From contig CAMBGF010000003.1 of assembly GCA_945866135.1 (NCBI GenBank), positions 1-52,398 on the forward strand: a stretch of DNA of 52,398 bases. The letters run 5' to 3'. The notes under the pieces were generated by a model. That model searched no databases, had not been told where the DNA came from, and saw only the letters and a list, made by a program, of their open reading frames with translations. Below are positions 1 to 8,860 of the stretch, piece after piece (position 1 is the first letter of the stretch; every line of letters begins with the position of its first letter). This stretch comes from Bifidobacterium breve. Its GTDB lineage: Bacteria; Actinomycetota; Actinomycetes; S36-B12; UBA5976. Position numbers and translations under genes: made by a program.

Positions 1-363
1 GTTTTCGATGAATTCGCAGCGCTTTTGGACAATGCAATTTTTGTGGCCCATCACGCCAAGTTCGATGAGAGCTTTGTGGCAGCCGAAGCAAAGCACGCCG
101 GCCTGAATCTTGCGGTTATGCCAGGGCTTTGCACTTACTGGCTGGCTCGGGCCACGGTAACTGGAACCCAAAACCTCAAGTTAGGAACTTTGGCTGAGAA
201 TTTTGGCATTTCCCAACTTGGCGCCCACTCTGCGCTAGATGATGCCCGAGTAGTCAGCCAAATGTTGCCCAAGATGTTAAGCAACCATGATCCGTTAACT
301 TATTTTTCAAATGAGGTAACGCAACCGCGAACTGGGTTTAGCGCTAATTCTTTGCCGAGATAG
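1..363 (+). CDS. DEDDh/DnaQ-like 3'-5' exonuclease, C-terminal part (truncated by window start)
   Basis: Open frame from base 1 (VFDEFAALLDNAIFVAHHAKFDESFV...GAHSALDDARVVSQML); NAIFVAHHAKFD and H-x-A-x-x-DA-x motifs typical of the exonuclease fold. Confidence 0.8.
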   Translation, partial: VFDEFAALLDNAIFVAHHAKFDESFVAAEAKHAGLNLAVMPGLCTYWLARATVTGTQNLKLGTLAENFGISQLGAHSALDDARVVSQMLPKMLSNHDPLTYFSNEVTQPRTGFSANSLPR

Positions 364-388
364 CCGTGGCTAAGTAATCTTCGAAAAG

Positions 389-1024
389 TTATTCGATTAC
401 AACAAGTCCATTTGAAGTTTGGAACGTTACTGAACAAAGACCAATTTCACCGTCTTCAATCCAAGTTAATTCGATATCGTCAAGCAGTGCCTCAGGCGAA
501 TCGCCAAGCCATGATGCCAGCGAATTGCGGTCGCCATTAAAAGTAAAATCAGTAATGCTGACAGCTGATGTGCCACCAACACTTGGGTGAGCGCTCATGT
601 CATCCCACTTAATAAAGAAAGGCAAAATTGGTTCGGCGATTAAGTCGATAACTCCAATTTGCTGCCATGTCAGATCAGTACCACCTGGGCGCTGGCGATG
701 ACCTGGCCCGGCCGAGCGACCAATTCGAGTTTCGAGCGCGGAGATATCATCAACTCGAACGGCCCATCCCATCCAGCCACCACCGGCTTCAGCGCGGTTA
801 CGAACGGCTTGACCAAAGGGCACAGTCTCTGCAACTGGGTGTTCTAGCGGCGCCACGATTTCAATGTATTGGCCGGTAGCCAAAGGCAAAATAAAATTGC
901 GTGTCCCAGCACGTGGGTGCTTGCCACCGTCGATAAATGCAACACCTAATTCGGCGCCAAGACGTTGAACTGTGTCAGCTAATTCGGCATTGGTTACGGC
1001 GTAGGCCACGTGATCAAGTTGCAT
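389..1024 (-). CDS. VOC / glyoxalase-like domain protein
   Basis: N-terminus MQLDHVAYAV, internal GTRNFILPLATGQYIEIVAPL typical of the Glyoxalase-like family. Confidence 0.7.
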   Translation of the reverse strand: MQLDHVAYAVTNAELADTVQRLGAELGVAFIDGGKHPRAGTRNFILPLATGQYIEIVAPLEHPVAETVPFGQAVRNRAEAGGGWMGWAVRVDDISALETRIGRSAGPGHRQRPGGTDLTWQQIGVIDLIAEPILPFFIKWDDMSAHPSVGGTSAVSITDFTFNGDRNSLASWLGDSPEALLDDIELTWIEDGEIGLCSVTFQTSNGLVVIE

Positions 1025-1141
1025 GTTAAAACTTTGGCATAACCGGGGTTACTCATTAGCACCGGGGTAGGGTTTCGCGCGCGACACGCAGGGAGCCTCA
1101 TTACCGACTTTGCTCACTTATATTGTCTAGATTTTCGGTAA

Positions 1142-1187
1142 GCACCCAGAGGGATGGCGGAGGGGAAGCCACCTGAACCCTGGGTGC
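1142..1187 (+). other. Extended hairpin / candidate structured RNA element
   Basis: Perfect 8-bp inverted repeat GCACCCAG (1142-1149)/CTGGGTGC (1180-1187), nested AGG/CCT and TGGC/GCCA pairings, followed by CCTTTTA. Confidence 0.45.
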
Positions 1188-1288
1188 CCTTTTATGCCAT
1201 TTTGCAATCGCTAATTCCACAACTGCCATCTATACACAACAAAACATTTGCACTGATGGATTGCCACAAGTTCGGTCACGCTTGCGAA

Positions 1289-1867
1289 ATGAAAAAAACT
1301 ACTAAGCAAGCAGATAAAGTTTCCGAACCATTGGTTAGTTCCGATTCTGAGCAATTAACGGACGAACAACTGGAATTGCGCGAGCAAGCACTGGCTAAAG
1401 CTGCGCAAAAGTTCGCCAAAACTCTCGCCAGGAGTGCGGTGGCTACCCGCAAAGACTTAGTAAATCAGGTCTTTAGTCAATTAAGTGATGCTGCAATCTT
1501 CAATTGGGCAGACCACGCAAAACTTTGTGTCGCGCTTTGCGACATTCGAACCCGAGATGGCTTACTGCGCATACTCCATGACGAAGTCGAGCTTCGACCA
1601 CAGGTTTGCGATCATCTTGCGCGCGAAATGGCGCGGGCTGGCAAGCAATGGGTCGCACCACTTGCCACAGTATTTGGCGGGATAGTTTGGCTGGCTGGAT
1701 TCCCAGATCAAACTAGAACTGCGATTAATCAAGCTCTTGAAGCTGACCCCAGTTACTCACTTGCCCAACTGCTCGACATTGCGCTTCGTCACAACGTGCC
1801 GGCATCGATCTGGTCGGCTTCCCTTGAGGCTGTGAGTTTCCAGGCTTGCTTAAAGGGCGCCGCATGA
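1289..1867 (+). CDS. DUF4192-like protein (C-terminal-type domain only)
   Basis: LCVALCDIRTRDGLLRIL...WVAPLATVFGGIVWLAGFPDQTRTAINQALEADPSYSLAQLLDIAL resembles the DUF4192 C-terminal part; the track start at 1154 lies inside a hairpin, so M46 (1289) is preferred. Confidence 0.5.
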   Translation: MKKTTKQADKVSEPLVSSDSEQLTDEQLELREQALAKAAQKFAKTLARSAVATRKDLVNQVFSQLSDAAIFNWADHAKLCVALCDIRTRDGLLRILHDEVELRPQVCDHLAREMARAGKQWVAPLATVFGGIVWLAGFPDQTRTAINQALEADPSYSLAQLLDIALRHNVPASIWSASLEAVSFQACLKGAA

Positions 1868-1964
1868 TTATCCACAACTTCAATTACAAAAACCTACGAA
1901 GTGTCAATGTGCGTAGGCTGGAGATTTCAGTCAAATTGTTTTCCAAATAAGCCGGCGGTGGGAA

Positions 1965-2795
1965 ATGCAGCGAGCAATTGCCAGGTCAATTCGCACGGCT
2001 GGGTTATTTGTGATGCTAATAATAATCTTTTCGTTTTCGCTGCTGCCACAAAGCAACGCCTTAACTTCAGATGTCTCCGGCGACAATCAAATGGCGGCCT
2101 ACATCGGCACTGGTGGCTTGCTTTTGCCGGACTCATTTTCAGGATCTACGCAAACCAGGTCACAAGTCTCAAGTTGTCTTGGCTGCACTTGGAAGTACAC
2201 CATTTATTGCATGCAGGATTCAGATAGCCCGTGTCGTCACGCCGTTGTTTCTTGCCCGGCTGGCTCACTGCTATATCGAGTAAGTTTCGGCTTAACTCCC
2301 AGCACGGTAAGTGAAATCGGTTCAGTCTGCTGGGGCAGCTCGCAGCCCTTAACTAGGGAGCTAGCGGAAGCTAACGTTGCTGATTACGTGATTCGGTATG
2401 TGCCAGCGCTAGTTCCAGGTTTTGACCCACCAGATGGGACTCTTACGAGCATTCCAGCAATTTTTTGGACTGGGCAGCCCACCATTTTGTCACCGCCCAG
2501 TTTTACGTTGTCAGGTCGCAACGTCACGATCACGGCCAGGCCAACTTGGCGCTGGGTCTGGGGGGATGGCAGCGCTGTCTGGAAAAGTGTGCCAGGGGCG
2601 CCGTATCCAAGTCGGCAAATAACTCACCAATTTCGGGAGTCTGGCGATTACCAAACGCAAGTCACTACGGTCTGGACCGCCACTTACACGGTTTCTGGGG
2701 TGGGCACATTTGATGTTTCTGGTGAGGTGATTAGGCAAACACAAATGCTCCAAGTTCCCGTGAAGTCTGCCCGCACCGTTCTAGTTAGCCACTGA
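1965..2795 (+). CDS. Secreted protein with PKD-like domain
   Basis: N-terminal signal-like segment (RTAGLFVMLIIIFSFSLLPQSNA) and WVWGDGSAVWKS...ITHQFRESGDYQTQVTTVWTATYTV typical of PKD repeats. Confidence 0.6.
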   Translation: MQRAIARSIRTAGLFVMLIIIFSFSLLPQSNALTSDVSGDNQMAAYIGTGGLLLPDSFSGSTQTRSQVSSCLGCTWKYTIYCMQDSDSPCRHAVVSCPAGSLLYRVSFGLTPSTVSEIGSVCWGSSQPLTRELAEANVADYVIRYVPALVPGFDPPDGTLTSIPAIFWTGQPTILSPPSFTLSGRNVTITARPTWRWVWGDGSAVWKSVPGAPYPSRQITHQFRESGDYQTQVTTVWTATYTVSGVGTFDVSGEVIRQTQMLQVPVKSARTVLVSH

Positions 2796-2934
2796 TCCAC
2801 CTCGATTCTGCGATGTCACCAGCAAGGGGTACACTTAAGACGCGTCCTAAGGATGTCGCCCGTGTTGAGCTTTTGCTTGACAAGGGCTCTTGTTATTGCA
2901 CGAGTTTGAATTTTGGAAGTTGAAAGAGGTTTAA

Positions 2935-4353
2935 GTGGTTACGAAAAAGGCAGCACCAGCAAAGAAAATTTCTGCAAAGAAAGCTACCGCGCCAGCTAAG
3001 AAGGCACCTGCAAAAGCAAGTGCCAAGAAAGCCGCTCCAGGTAAGCCAGCTGCCAAAAAAACTGCCACACCGGTTAAAAAATCTGTCGCTAAAGCCGCCC
3101 CGAAAAAGACAGCAACACCTGCCAAAAAATCTACTTCACTTAGCAAGTCAAGTGAAAAGCCAACTAAAAAATCTGCCCAGGCGCCAAAGGGTTTAAAGGG
3201 TTTAAAGGGTGTTGTTAGTGAAGAGGATGCCATTGAATTAGATGGCGAAATAGTTATTGACGAAGTTGAATTAGCCGCTGCTGCAGTTCTTGAAGTTGAT
3301 CTTGAGACTGAACTCGTCGCCGACTTAGCTGAAATCGCAGACGATGAAGATGCCGAACCCGTAGTTGCTGCTGATAGCGACCACTTAATCATTTCTGATG
3401 TTGATGACACCGATGAGCCGGTTCAGCAAGTAATTACAGCGGGAGCTACCGCTGACCCAGTTAAGGATTACCTCAAGCAAATCGGTAAAGTTCCGCTGCT
3501 AAATGCGGAAGAAGAAGTAGATCTGGCAAAGCGAATTGAAGCTGGATTATTTTCCGAAGAATTATTAGCAACTCGGGGACCATTTAAAGATCGCCGCCAA
3601 GGTGACTATGAATGGATCGCCGAAGATGGTCAGCGCGCCAAGAATCACCTGCTTGAAGCAAACCTTCGTCTGGTAGTTTCGCTGGCAAAGCGCTACACCG
3701 GTCGTGGCATGTTATTCCTGGACTTGATCCAAGAAGGTAACTTAGGACTAATTCGCGCCGTAGAAAAGTTTGACTACACCAAGGGTTACAAGTTCTCGAC
3801 ATATGCAACTTGGTGGATTCGCCAAGCAATTACCCGAGCCATGGCTGATCAAGCACGCACCATTCGTATTCCAGTTCACATGGTTGAAGTCATCAATAAA
3901 CTCGCTCGAGTGCAGCGTCAGATGCTCCAAGATCTAGGCCGCGAACCAACACCAGAAGAATTAGCCCGCGAACTTGATATGACTCCAGAAAAAGTCGTGG
4001 AAGTTCAAAAGTATGGTCGCGAACCGATCTCCCTTCACACCCCACTTGGCGAAGAGGGCGATAGCGAGTTCGGCGATTTAATCGAGGACTCCGAAGCTAT
4101 CGTTCCAGCTGATGCGGTTTCCTTTACTTTGCTGCAAGAACAACTTGATTCAGTCCTGGACACTTTGTCAGATCGCGAATCTGGTGTGGTCAAAATGCGC
4201 TTTGGTCTTACTGATGGCCAGCCAAAGACACTTGATGAAATCGGCAAAGTTTATGGCGTGACTCGTGAGCGGATTCGACAAATTGAATCAAAGACCATGT
4301 CGAAATTGCGTCACCCTTCGCGTTCCCAGGTTTTGCGCGACTACTTAGATTAG
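2935..4353 (+). CDS. sigA: Primary RNA polymerase sigma factor (RpoD/SigA/HrdB)
   Basis: Regions 2-4: [66 protein letters not shown] and [30 protein letters not shown]; Lys/Ala-rich N-terminus; GTG start. Confidence 0.97.
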   Translation: MVTKKAAPAKKISAKKATAPAKKAPAKASAKKAAPGKPAAKKTATPVKKSVAKAAPKKTATPAKKSTSLSKSSEKPTKKSAQAPKGLKGLKGVVSEEDAIELDGEIVIDEVELAAAAVLEVDLETELVADLAEIADDEDAEPVVAADSDHLIISDVDDTDEPVQQVITAGATADPVKDYLKQIGKVPLLNAEEEVDLAKRIEAGLFSEELLATRGPFKDRRQGDYEWIAEDGQRAKNHLLEANLRLVVSLAKRYTGRGMLFLDLIQEGNLGLIRAVEKFDYTKGYKFSTYATWWIRQAITRAMADQARTIRIPVHMVEVINKLARVQRQMLQDLGREPTPEELARELDMTPEKVVEVQKYGREPISLHTPLGEEGDSEFGDLIEDSEAIVPADAVSFTLLQEQLDSVLDTLSDRESGVVKMRFGLTDGQPKTLDEIGKVYGVTRERIRQIESKTMSKLRHPSRSQVLRDYLD

Positions 4354-4471
4354 ACATTGAGTGCTCACAATTTGCAGGAATTAAGCGTTCGTTTTGCGTG
4401 TTGATCCGCCTAAACTTGCAGGCATTTGCCAAAATTAGGTGACCCTTTAATTATATTTAACACTTCTCCTG

Positions 4472-5614
4472 GTGGTGAAAATGAAATCTGCTCCACGTAT
4501 TTTTATTTTTGGCTTAGCAGCCATGTTCGCATTAAGTTCATGTGGTAGCGAGGATGTCGCTGACAGCGGATCAGATACTCCAGGAGCAGTAGTTTCTCCA
4601 GCCATTTGGTCGCTAACTGGTCTGCCAGGTCCTGATGACGCGCAATTAAAGCCAATTCTTGTTGTCAAGATTGAAAACAATTCAATAGTTCGCCCGCAAA
4701 CTGGGCTTGATCGCGCAGATTTAATTTTTGAAGAACTTGTCGAGGGTGGCGCGACGCGCTTTGCTGCTGCTTACCAATCAAACATTCCAGATGAAGTTGG
4801 TCCAGTGCGAAGTGTGCGCCACGTTGACGTATCAATTGCAGCGCCAATCGCTGATGTATTCGCATTTTCTGGCGGAGCCAAAAGAACAATGAAATATGTT
4901 GGCCTCGAGTTGCCAACCACAATGAGCCAGGTGCGCGAAGGTGCGCCAGGCATGAATCGCAAGCCTGGAGTTTCAGCTCCGAATAACTTGTTTCTAGATA
5001 CCAAGCAAATGTTTTCTGCCGTTGCCGAATATGACACACCATCTTCGGGTTTCTTCGTGCCATCACCTATTTCAGCAGCCGTTCCGGCGCCATCATCATC
5101 AGCTACCGCGGCCGTTGTACCAGCACCAGTAGGCAAAACAGTCAACACCGTTGAGGTTGCCTTTAGCACTCTTGCTAAACCGAATTGGAAATGGAACGCA
5201 GCCGATAAATTGTGGATGCGAAGCGAGGGATCTAATCCCTTCAACAACATAGATGGATCTCAGTTCGGTACTAATAATTTAGTCATCATTGAAATCCGGG
5301 AAGTCGATGCCGGTTACAAGGGCTCAACAGGTGGCTACGTGCCCCGAAGTGTGACCTCGGGCTCCGGTAGAGGTTGGGTGCTTTCAAATGGCAAGGCAGT
5401 GGAAGTTAAATGGAATAAGCCCACGGTTGTTTCCCAAATGGAATTAAGCGATACCAACGGCAATCCATTTACTATGCCAACGGGTCGCACTTGGGTTGAA
5501 TTGCTGCCTGTGGAAACCACCGGTAAGTATGGCTTTGATGGCGTTGCGGTTGCGATGAGTACTCCACCACAGCCCGCTGCAGTTCCGGAGCGAGACGAAA
5601 TACTTACGCCTTAA
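4472..5614 (+). CDS. DUF3048 (YerB-like) lipoprotein
   Basis: Lipobox ALSSC; PILVVKIENNSIVRPQTGLDRADLIFEELVEGGATRFAAAYQSNIPDEVGPVRSVRHVD typical of DUF3048. Confidence 0.85.
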   Translation: MVKMKSAPRIFIFGLAAMFALSSCGSEDVADSGSDTPGAVVSPAIWSLTGLPGPDDAQLKPILVVKIENNSIVRPQTGLDRADLIFEELVEGGATRFAAAYQSNIPDEVGPVRSVRHVDVSIAAPIADVFAFSGGAKRTMKYVGLELPTTMSQVREGAPGMNRKPGVSAPNNLFLDTKQMFSAVAEYDTPSSGFFVPSPISAAVPAPSSSATAAVVPAPVGKTVNTVEVAFSTLAKPNWKWNAADKLWMRSEGSNPFNNIDGSQFGTNNLVIIEIREVDAGYKGSTGGYVPRSVTSGSGRGWVLSNGKAVEVKWNKPTVVSQMELSDTNGNPFTMPTGRTWVELLPVETTGKYGFDGVAVAMSTPPQPAAVPERDEILTP

Positions 5615-5617
5615 CTT

Positions 5618-5646
5618 AAGAATCGCTAGAAGTATTAAGCGTTCTT
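5618..5646. terminator. Terminator-like imperfect hairpin between convergent genes
   Basis: AAGAA(T)CGCT (5618-5627) pairs with AGCGTTCTT (5638-5646) with one bulge, between the 3' ends of DUF3048 and DUF7455 genes. Confidence 0.45.
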
Positions 5647-5835
5647 TAGTTGGTGCTGTTCGTCCTGCACATCGGTTGCAACACTGCGCAAGCGAACTTC
5701 GTGTTCTTTGAAATGGTGACTGCAGAACTGTAAAGCAGAGCCGCTTTCTAGGTGCACGCGAACAAGGGCCTGGGCGCCACAGCGATCACAGCGATCTGAG
5801 ACGGTCAGTGGGGTACGAGTAATTGTTGATGTCAT
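5635..5835 (-). CDS. DUF7455-type small zinc-binding protein
   Basis: RCDRCGAQALVRVHLESGSALQFCSHHFKEHEVRL: CxxC and CxHH, actinobacterial small protein near sigA. Confidence 0.75.
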   Translation of the reverse strand: MTSTITRTPLTVSDRCDRCGAQALVRVHLESGSALQFCSHHFKEHEVRLRSVATDVQDEQHQLKNA

Positions 5836-6038
5836 TGTTTCACCAGCCCTTAGTTACTTTGCATTTTGATTGATTGCTCTATTCTGTAATTATTTCAGAG
5901 AGTTGGCGCTTTAACACGCCGCGAAATGTAGTTTCACTAATGGCGTATCTATCACAATTCACAAACGAACTTGAAGGTTAATTTTGGGCGGCGTGGCAGT
6001 CCAGCAATCGTCCAACAAATGCCTATTGTTAAAGGGTT

Positions 6039-8123
6039 ATGGTAGTAAAAAAGACCGCAGTTTCTCCTGGTGATTACAACGCAGCAAACTTATCGGTCTT
6101 AGAAGGTCTAGACGCTGTTCGTAAGCGCCCTGGAATGTATATCGGTTCCACTGACTCGCGCGGCTTGATGCACTGCCTCTGGGAAATCATTGACAACTCA
6201 GTTGACGAAGCTTTAGGTGGCCACTGCACCCTAATTGAAGTCACGCTGCACTCTGATCAAGTCGCTGAAGTACATGACAATGGTCGTGGTATTCCAGTGG
6301 ACGTAGAGCCCAAAACCAAACTAACTGGCGTAGAGGTCGTTATGACCAAGTTGCACGCGGGCGGAAAGTTTGGCGGCGGTTCCTATACGGCCTCCGGTGG
6401 CCTGCACGGTGTTGGAGCCTCAGTAGTTAACGCGCTTTCAAGTCGACTAAACGTTGAAGTGGATCGCGCCGGGGCAACGCATGTGATTTCTTTTAGCCGC
6501 GGGGCACCTGGAAATTTTGTTGGCAATGATGAATCGGGCAAGTTCACTAAACAAGGTGGTTTAAAGAAGTCTGGGAAACCAGCAAAAAAGACTGCGACGG
6601 GAACCCGGATTAAGTTTTGGGCTGATACGCAAATTTTCACACCGGACGCGGCATTTGATTTAGCAGAAATTCACGCGCGTGCCAGACAGACTTCATATTT
6701 AGTAAATGGCTTAAAAATTGTCGTCACTGACAAGCGCCTAAAGTCCGAACAAACTTGCGAGTTCGTGCACGTCGGTGGGATTTCGGAATTTTGCGAGTTC
6801 CTCTCCGAAGGTGAGTCCGTATCACCAGTGATTCGACTGAAGGGCAGCGGTAAATTTCATGAAACTGTCCCAGTGCTCGATGCCCAAGGACACATGACGC
6901 CGCAAAATGTTGAGCGCGAGCTTGGCGTGGACATCGCGCTGCTTTGGAACAATACCTACGACTCGCAATTGCAGTCGTATGTGAACATAATTTCAACGCC
7001 AAAAGGCGGCACACACGTCACTGGCTTTGACCGGGCAATCGTAAAGACTGTTAACGAACAACTTAAAGCGCAGCGACTGCTAAAGGCTGGTGAGGACTCA
7101 ATAACTAAAGAAGATGTGCAAGAGGGGATGACTGCAGTTGTCACGGTACGCCTAGCTGAACCGCAATTTGAAGGTCAAACAAAGGAGATTTTGGGAACAC
7201 CGGCTGCGGCAAAAATTGTAAGCGCCGTTGTGAGCGCTGAACTCTCAAATTGGTTTACTAATCCACCACGCGGGGCAAAACCAGCAGCGCGAATCGTGCT
7301 GGAAAAAATCGCAAATGCTTCGCGTGCACGCCTTGCTGCGCGCCATCATCGTGATACCCAGCGCCGAAAGACCGCGCTTGAATCTTCGACTTTGCCAGCT
7401 AAGTTAAAGGACTGCCGAAGTGAAGACAACGAACGAACTGAGTTGTTTATTGTGGAAGGTGACAGCGCACTTGGCACGGCTAAATCTGCGCGAAATAGTG
7501 AGTTCCAGGCGCTGCTTCCGATTCGTGGAAAAATTCTCAATGTGCAAAAAGCTTCCCTGGCTGACATGCTCAAAAACAATGAGTGTGCCTCAATCCTGCA
7601 GGTTATCGGCGCTGGCTCGGGCAGATCTTTTGAAATGGACGCAGTTCGCTACAACAAGATCATTATCTTGGCCGATGCCGACGTTGACGGCGCACACATC
7701 AGAACACTTTTGCTGACTTTGTTTCAAAGGTATTTAACTCCGTTACTTGAAGCCGGCAGAGTTTACGCCGCAGTGCCGCCACTTCACCGAATTGAAGTTA
7801 TTGGCGCTGCTAAAAAACCTGGCGAAGTCATCTACACCTACAGCGATGCCGAAATGACCGCCACAGTTAAAGAGCTAACTAAGACGGGGCGTCGCTGGAA
7901 AGAGCCAATTCAGCGTTACAAAGGTTTGGGCGAAATGGACGCGGTGCAATTGCGCGAAACTACAATGGACCCGGCAAAGCGAACGCTGCGCCGAATTACC
8001 GTGAGCGATGCAAAGTCAGCAGAGAATGTTTTTGAATTGTTGATGGGAAGTGAAGTAGCCCCGCGCAAGGACTTTATTATCGAAGGCGCCGCAAGCTTGG
8101 ATCGATCAAAAATCGACGTTTAA
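6039..8123 (+). CDS. parE: DNA topoisomerase IV subunit B / gyrase B paralogue
   Basis: GHKL ATPase VRKRPGMYIGSTDSRGLMHCLWEIIDNSVDEALGG, TOPRIM EGDSALGTAKSARNSEFQALLPIRGKILNVQ and DADVDGAHIRTLLL. Confidence 0.92.
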   Translation: MVVKKTAVSPGDYNAANLSVLEGLDAVRKRPGMYIGSTDSRGLMHCLWEIIDNSVDEALGGHCTLIEVTLHSDQVAEVHDNGRGIPVDVEPKTKLTGVEVVMTKLHAGGKFGGGSYTASGGLHGVGASVVNALSSRLNVEVDRAGATHVISFSRGAPGNFVGNDESGKFTKQGGLKKSGKPAKKTATGTRIKFWADTQIFTPDAAFDLAEIHARARQTSYLVNGLKIVVTDKRLKSEQTCEFVHVGGISEFCEFLSEGESVSPVIRLKGSGKFHETVPVLDAQGHMTPQNVERELGVDIALLWNNTYDSQLQSYVNIISTPKGGTHVTGFDRAIVKTVNEQLKAQRLLKAGEDSITKEDVQEGMTAVVTVRLAEPQFEGQTKEILGTPAAAKIVSAVVSAELSNWFTNPPRGAKPAARIVLEKIANASRARLAARHHRDTQRRKTALESSTLPAKLKDCRSEDNERTELFIVEGDSALGTAKSARNSEFQALLPIRGKILNVQKASLADMLKNNECASILQVIGAGSGRSFEMDAVRYNKIIILADADVDGAHIRTLLLTLFQRYLTPLLEAGRVYAAVPPLHRIEVIGAAKKPGEVIYTYSDAEMTATVKELTKTGRRWKEPIQRYKGLGEMDAVQLRETTMDPAKRTLRRITVSDAKSAENVFELLMGSEVAPRKDFIIEGAASLDRSKIDV

Positions 8124-8326
8124 GAATTTTTTGGATTTGCCCGGCTAATTGCTACGGGTACCCCGCCAACACCCCAGTCATCAGCAGTAACTTCGTTAAT
8201 AACGATACGAACGTTATCTGGGTCAGCGCCAAGAACGCGTATTGCAGCTTCAGAAATCTCTTTGATAAGCGCATGCTTTTGTTCAACACTGCGACCTTCA
8301 ATGATTTGGACAGTTATAAAGGGCAT
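8120..8326 (-). CDS. 4-oxalocrotonate tautomerase family protein
   Basis: MPFITVQIIEGRSVEQKHALIKEISEA with catalytic Pro after Met. Confidence 0.85.
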   Translation of the reverse strand: MPFITVQIIEGRSVEQKHALIKEISEAAIRVLGADPDNVRIVINEVTADDWGVGGVPVAISRANPKNS

Positions 8327-8337
8327 TAGCTTCCTAA

Positions 8338-8856
8338 CTAGTAGTCGAAAGTCTTGAGTTTGCCGGTATGTACGTCAAAGATCGCGCCAGCAACTGTAAC
8401 CCCGCTGGCCATAAGTGGGTAAGTGCGGATTCGCATAACGTCAGTCAATAAAGCATCTGCCTGATCAGTGACGGTTCGAAATTCAACGCTGCGGGTGTCT
8501 ACGTCATGGTCTTTGAGAATTAGATCGTGAATTTCGGATTCTGTGGCACTTGCCATCCGGCAATCAGTGTGGGGCATAACTAGAACACGATTTACCCCAA
8601 GTAGAAATGTTGCCAAAACTAGGGTTCGCAACACGTCATCAGTGACGCGCGCGCCAGCGTTACGTAGGATTTTCACATCACCTGGGGACATTCCAACTAT
8701 GGCTAGGGGACTGATGCGCGAATCCATGCAAGTAATGATTGCTAGACCTTTAGCTGCAGTACCAGTTAGATGCTGATTTTCAAATCCAGTTTCATATTTT
8801 GCATTAGCGGCTAAGACATCGGCGAATTCATTTGCTGGAAACGGTTGGTTTGGCAT
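8338..8856 (-). CDS. Beta-class carbonic anhydrase
   Basis: Zn ligands ITCMDSRI ... VMPHTDCRM; GDVKILRNAGARV; internal start MPNQPF avoids overlap with the upstream reductase. Confidence 0.9.
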   Translation of the reverse strand: MPNQPFPANEFADVLAANAKYETGFENQHLTGTAAKGLAIITCMDSRISPLAIVGMSPGDVKILRNAGARVTDDVLRTLVLATFLLGVNRVLVMPHTDCRMASATESEIHDLILKDHDVDTRSVEFRTVTDQADALLTDVMRIRTYPLMASGVTVAGAIFDVHTGKLKTFDY

Positions 8857-8860
8857 TTGC

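Noticed and set aside
1142-1187. Possible SRP (4.5S/ffs) RNA
   Set aside because: Lacks the conserved GGAAGG...AGCAGCC domain IV core on either strand; kept only as an unknown structured element
1868-1876. Perfect DnaA box TTATCCACA after the DUF4192-like gene (and near match TTATCCACT at about 41846)
   Set aside because: Single isolated 9-mer; expected by chance at roughly this frequency in 52 kb on both strands, no cluster, no oriC genes
2931-3410. 159-aa minus-strand ORF opposite the sigA N-terminus
   Set aside because: Low-complexity Ala/Ser/Phe-rich shadow of the Lys/Ala repeat coding strand; sigA is clearly the real gene
4665-5250. Two long minus-strand ORFs (133 and 159 aa) inside the DUF3048 gene
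   Set aside because: Antisense overlap with a convincing lipoprotein gene; no start signal or recognizable motif
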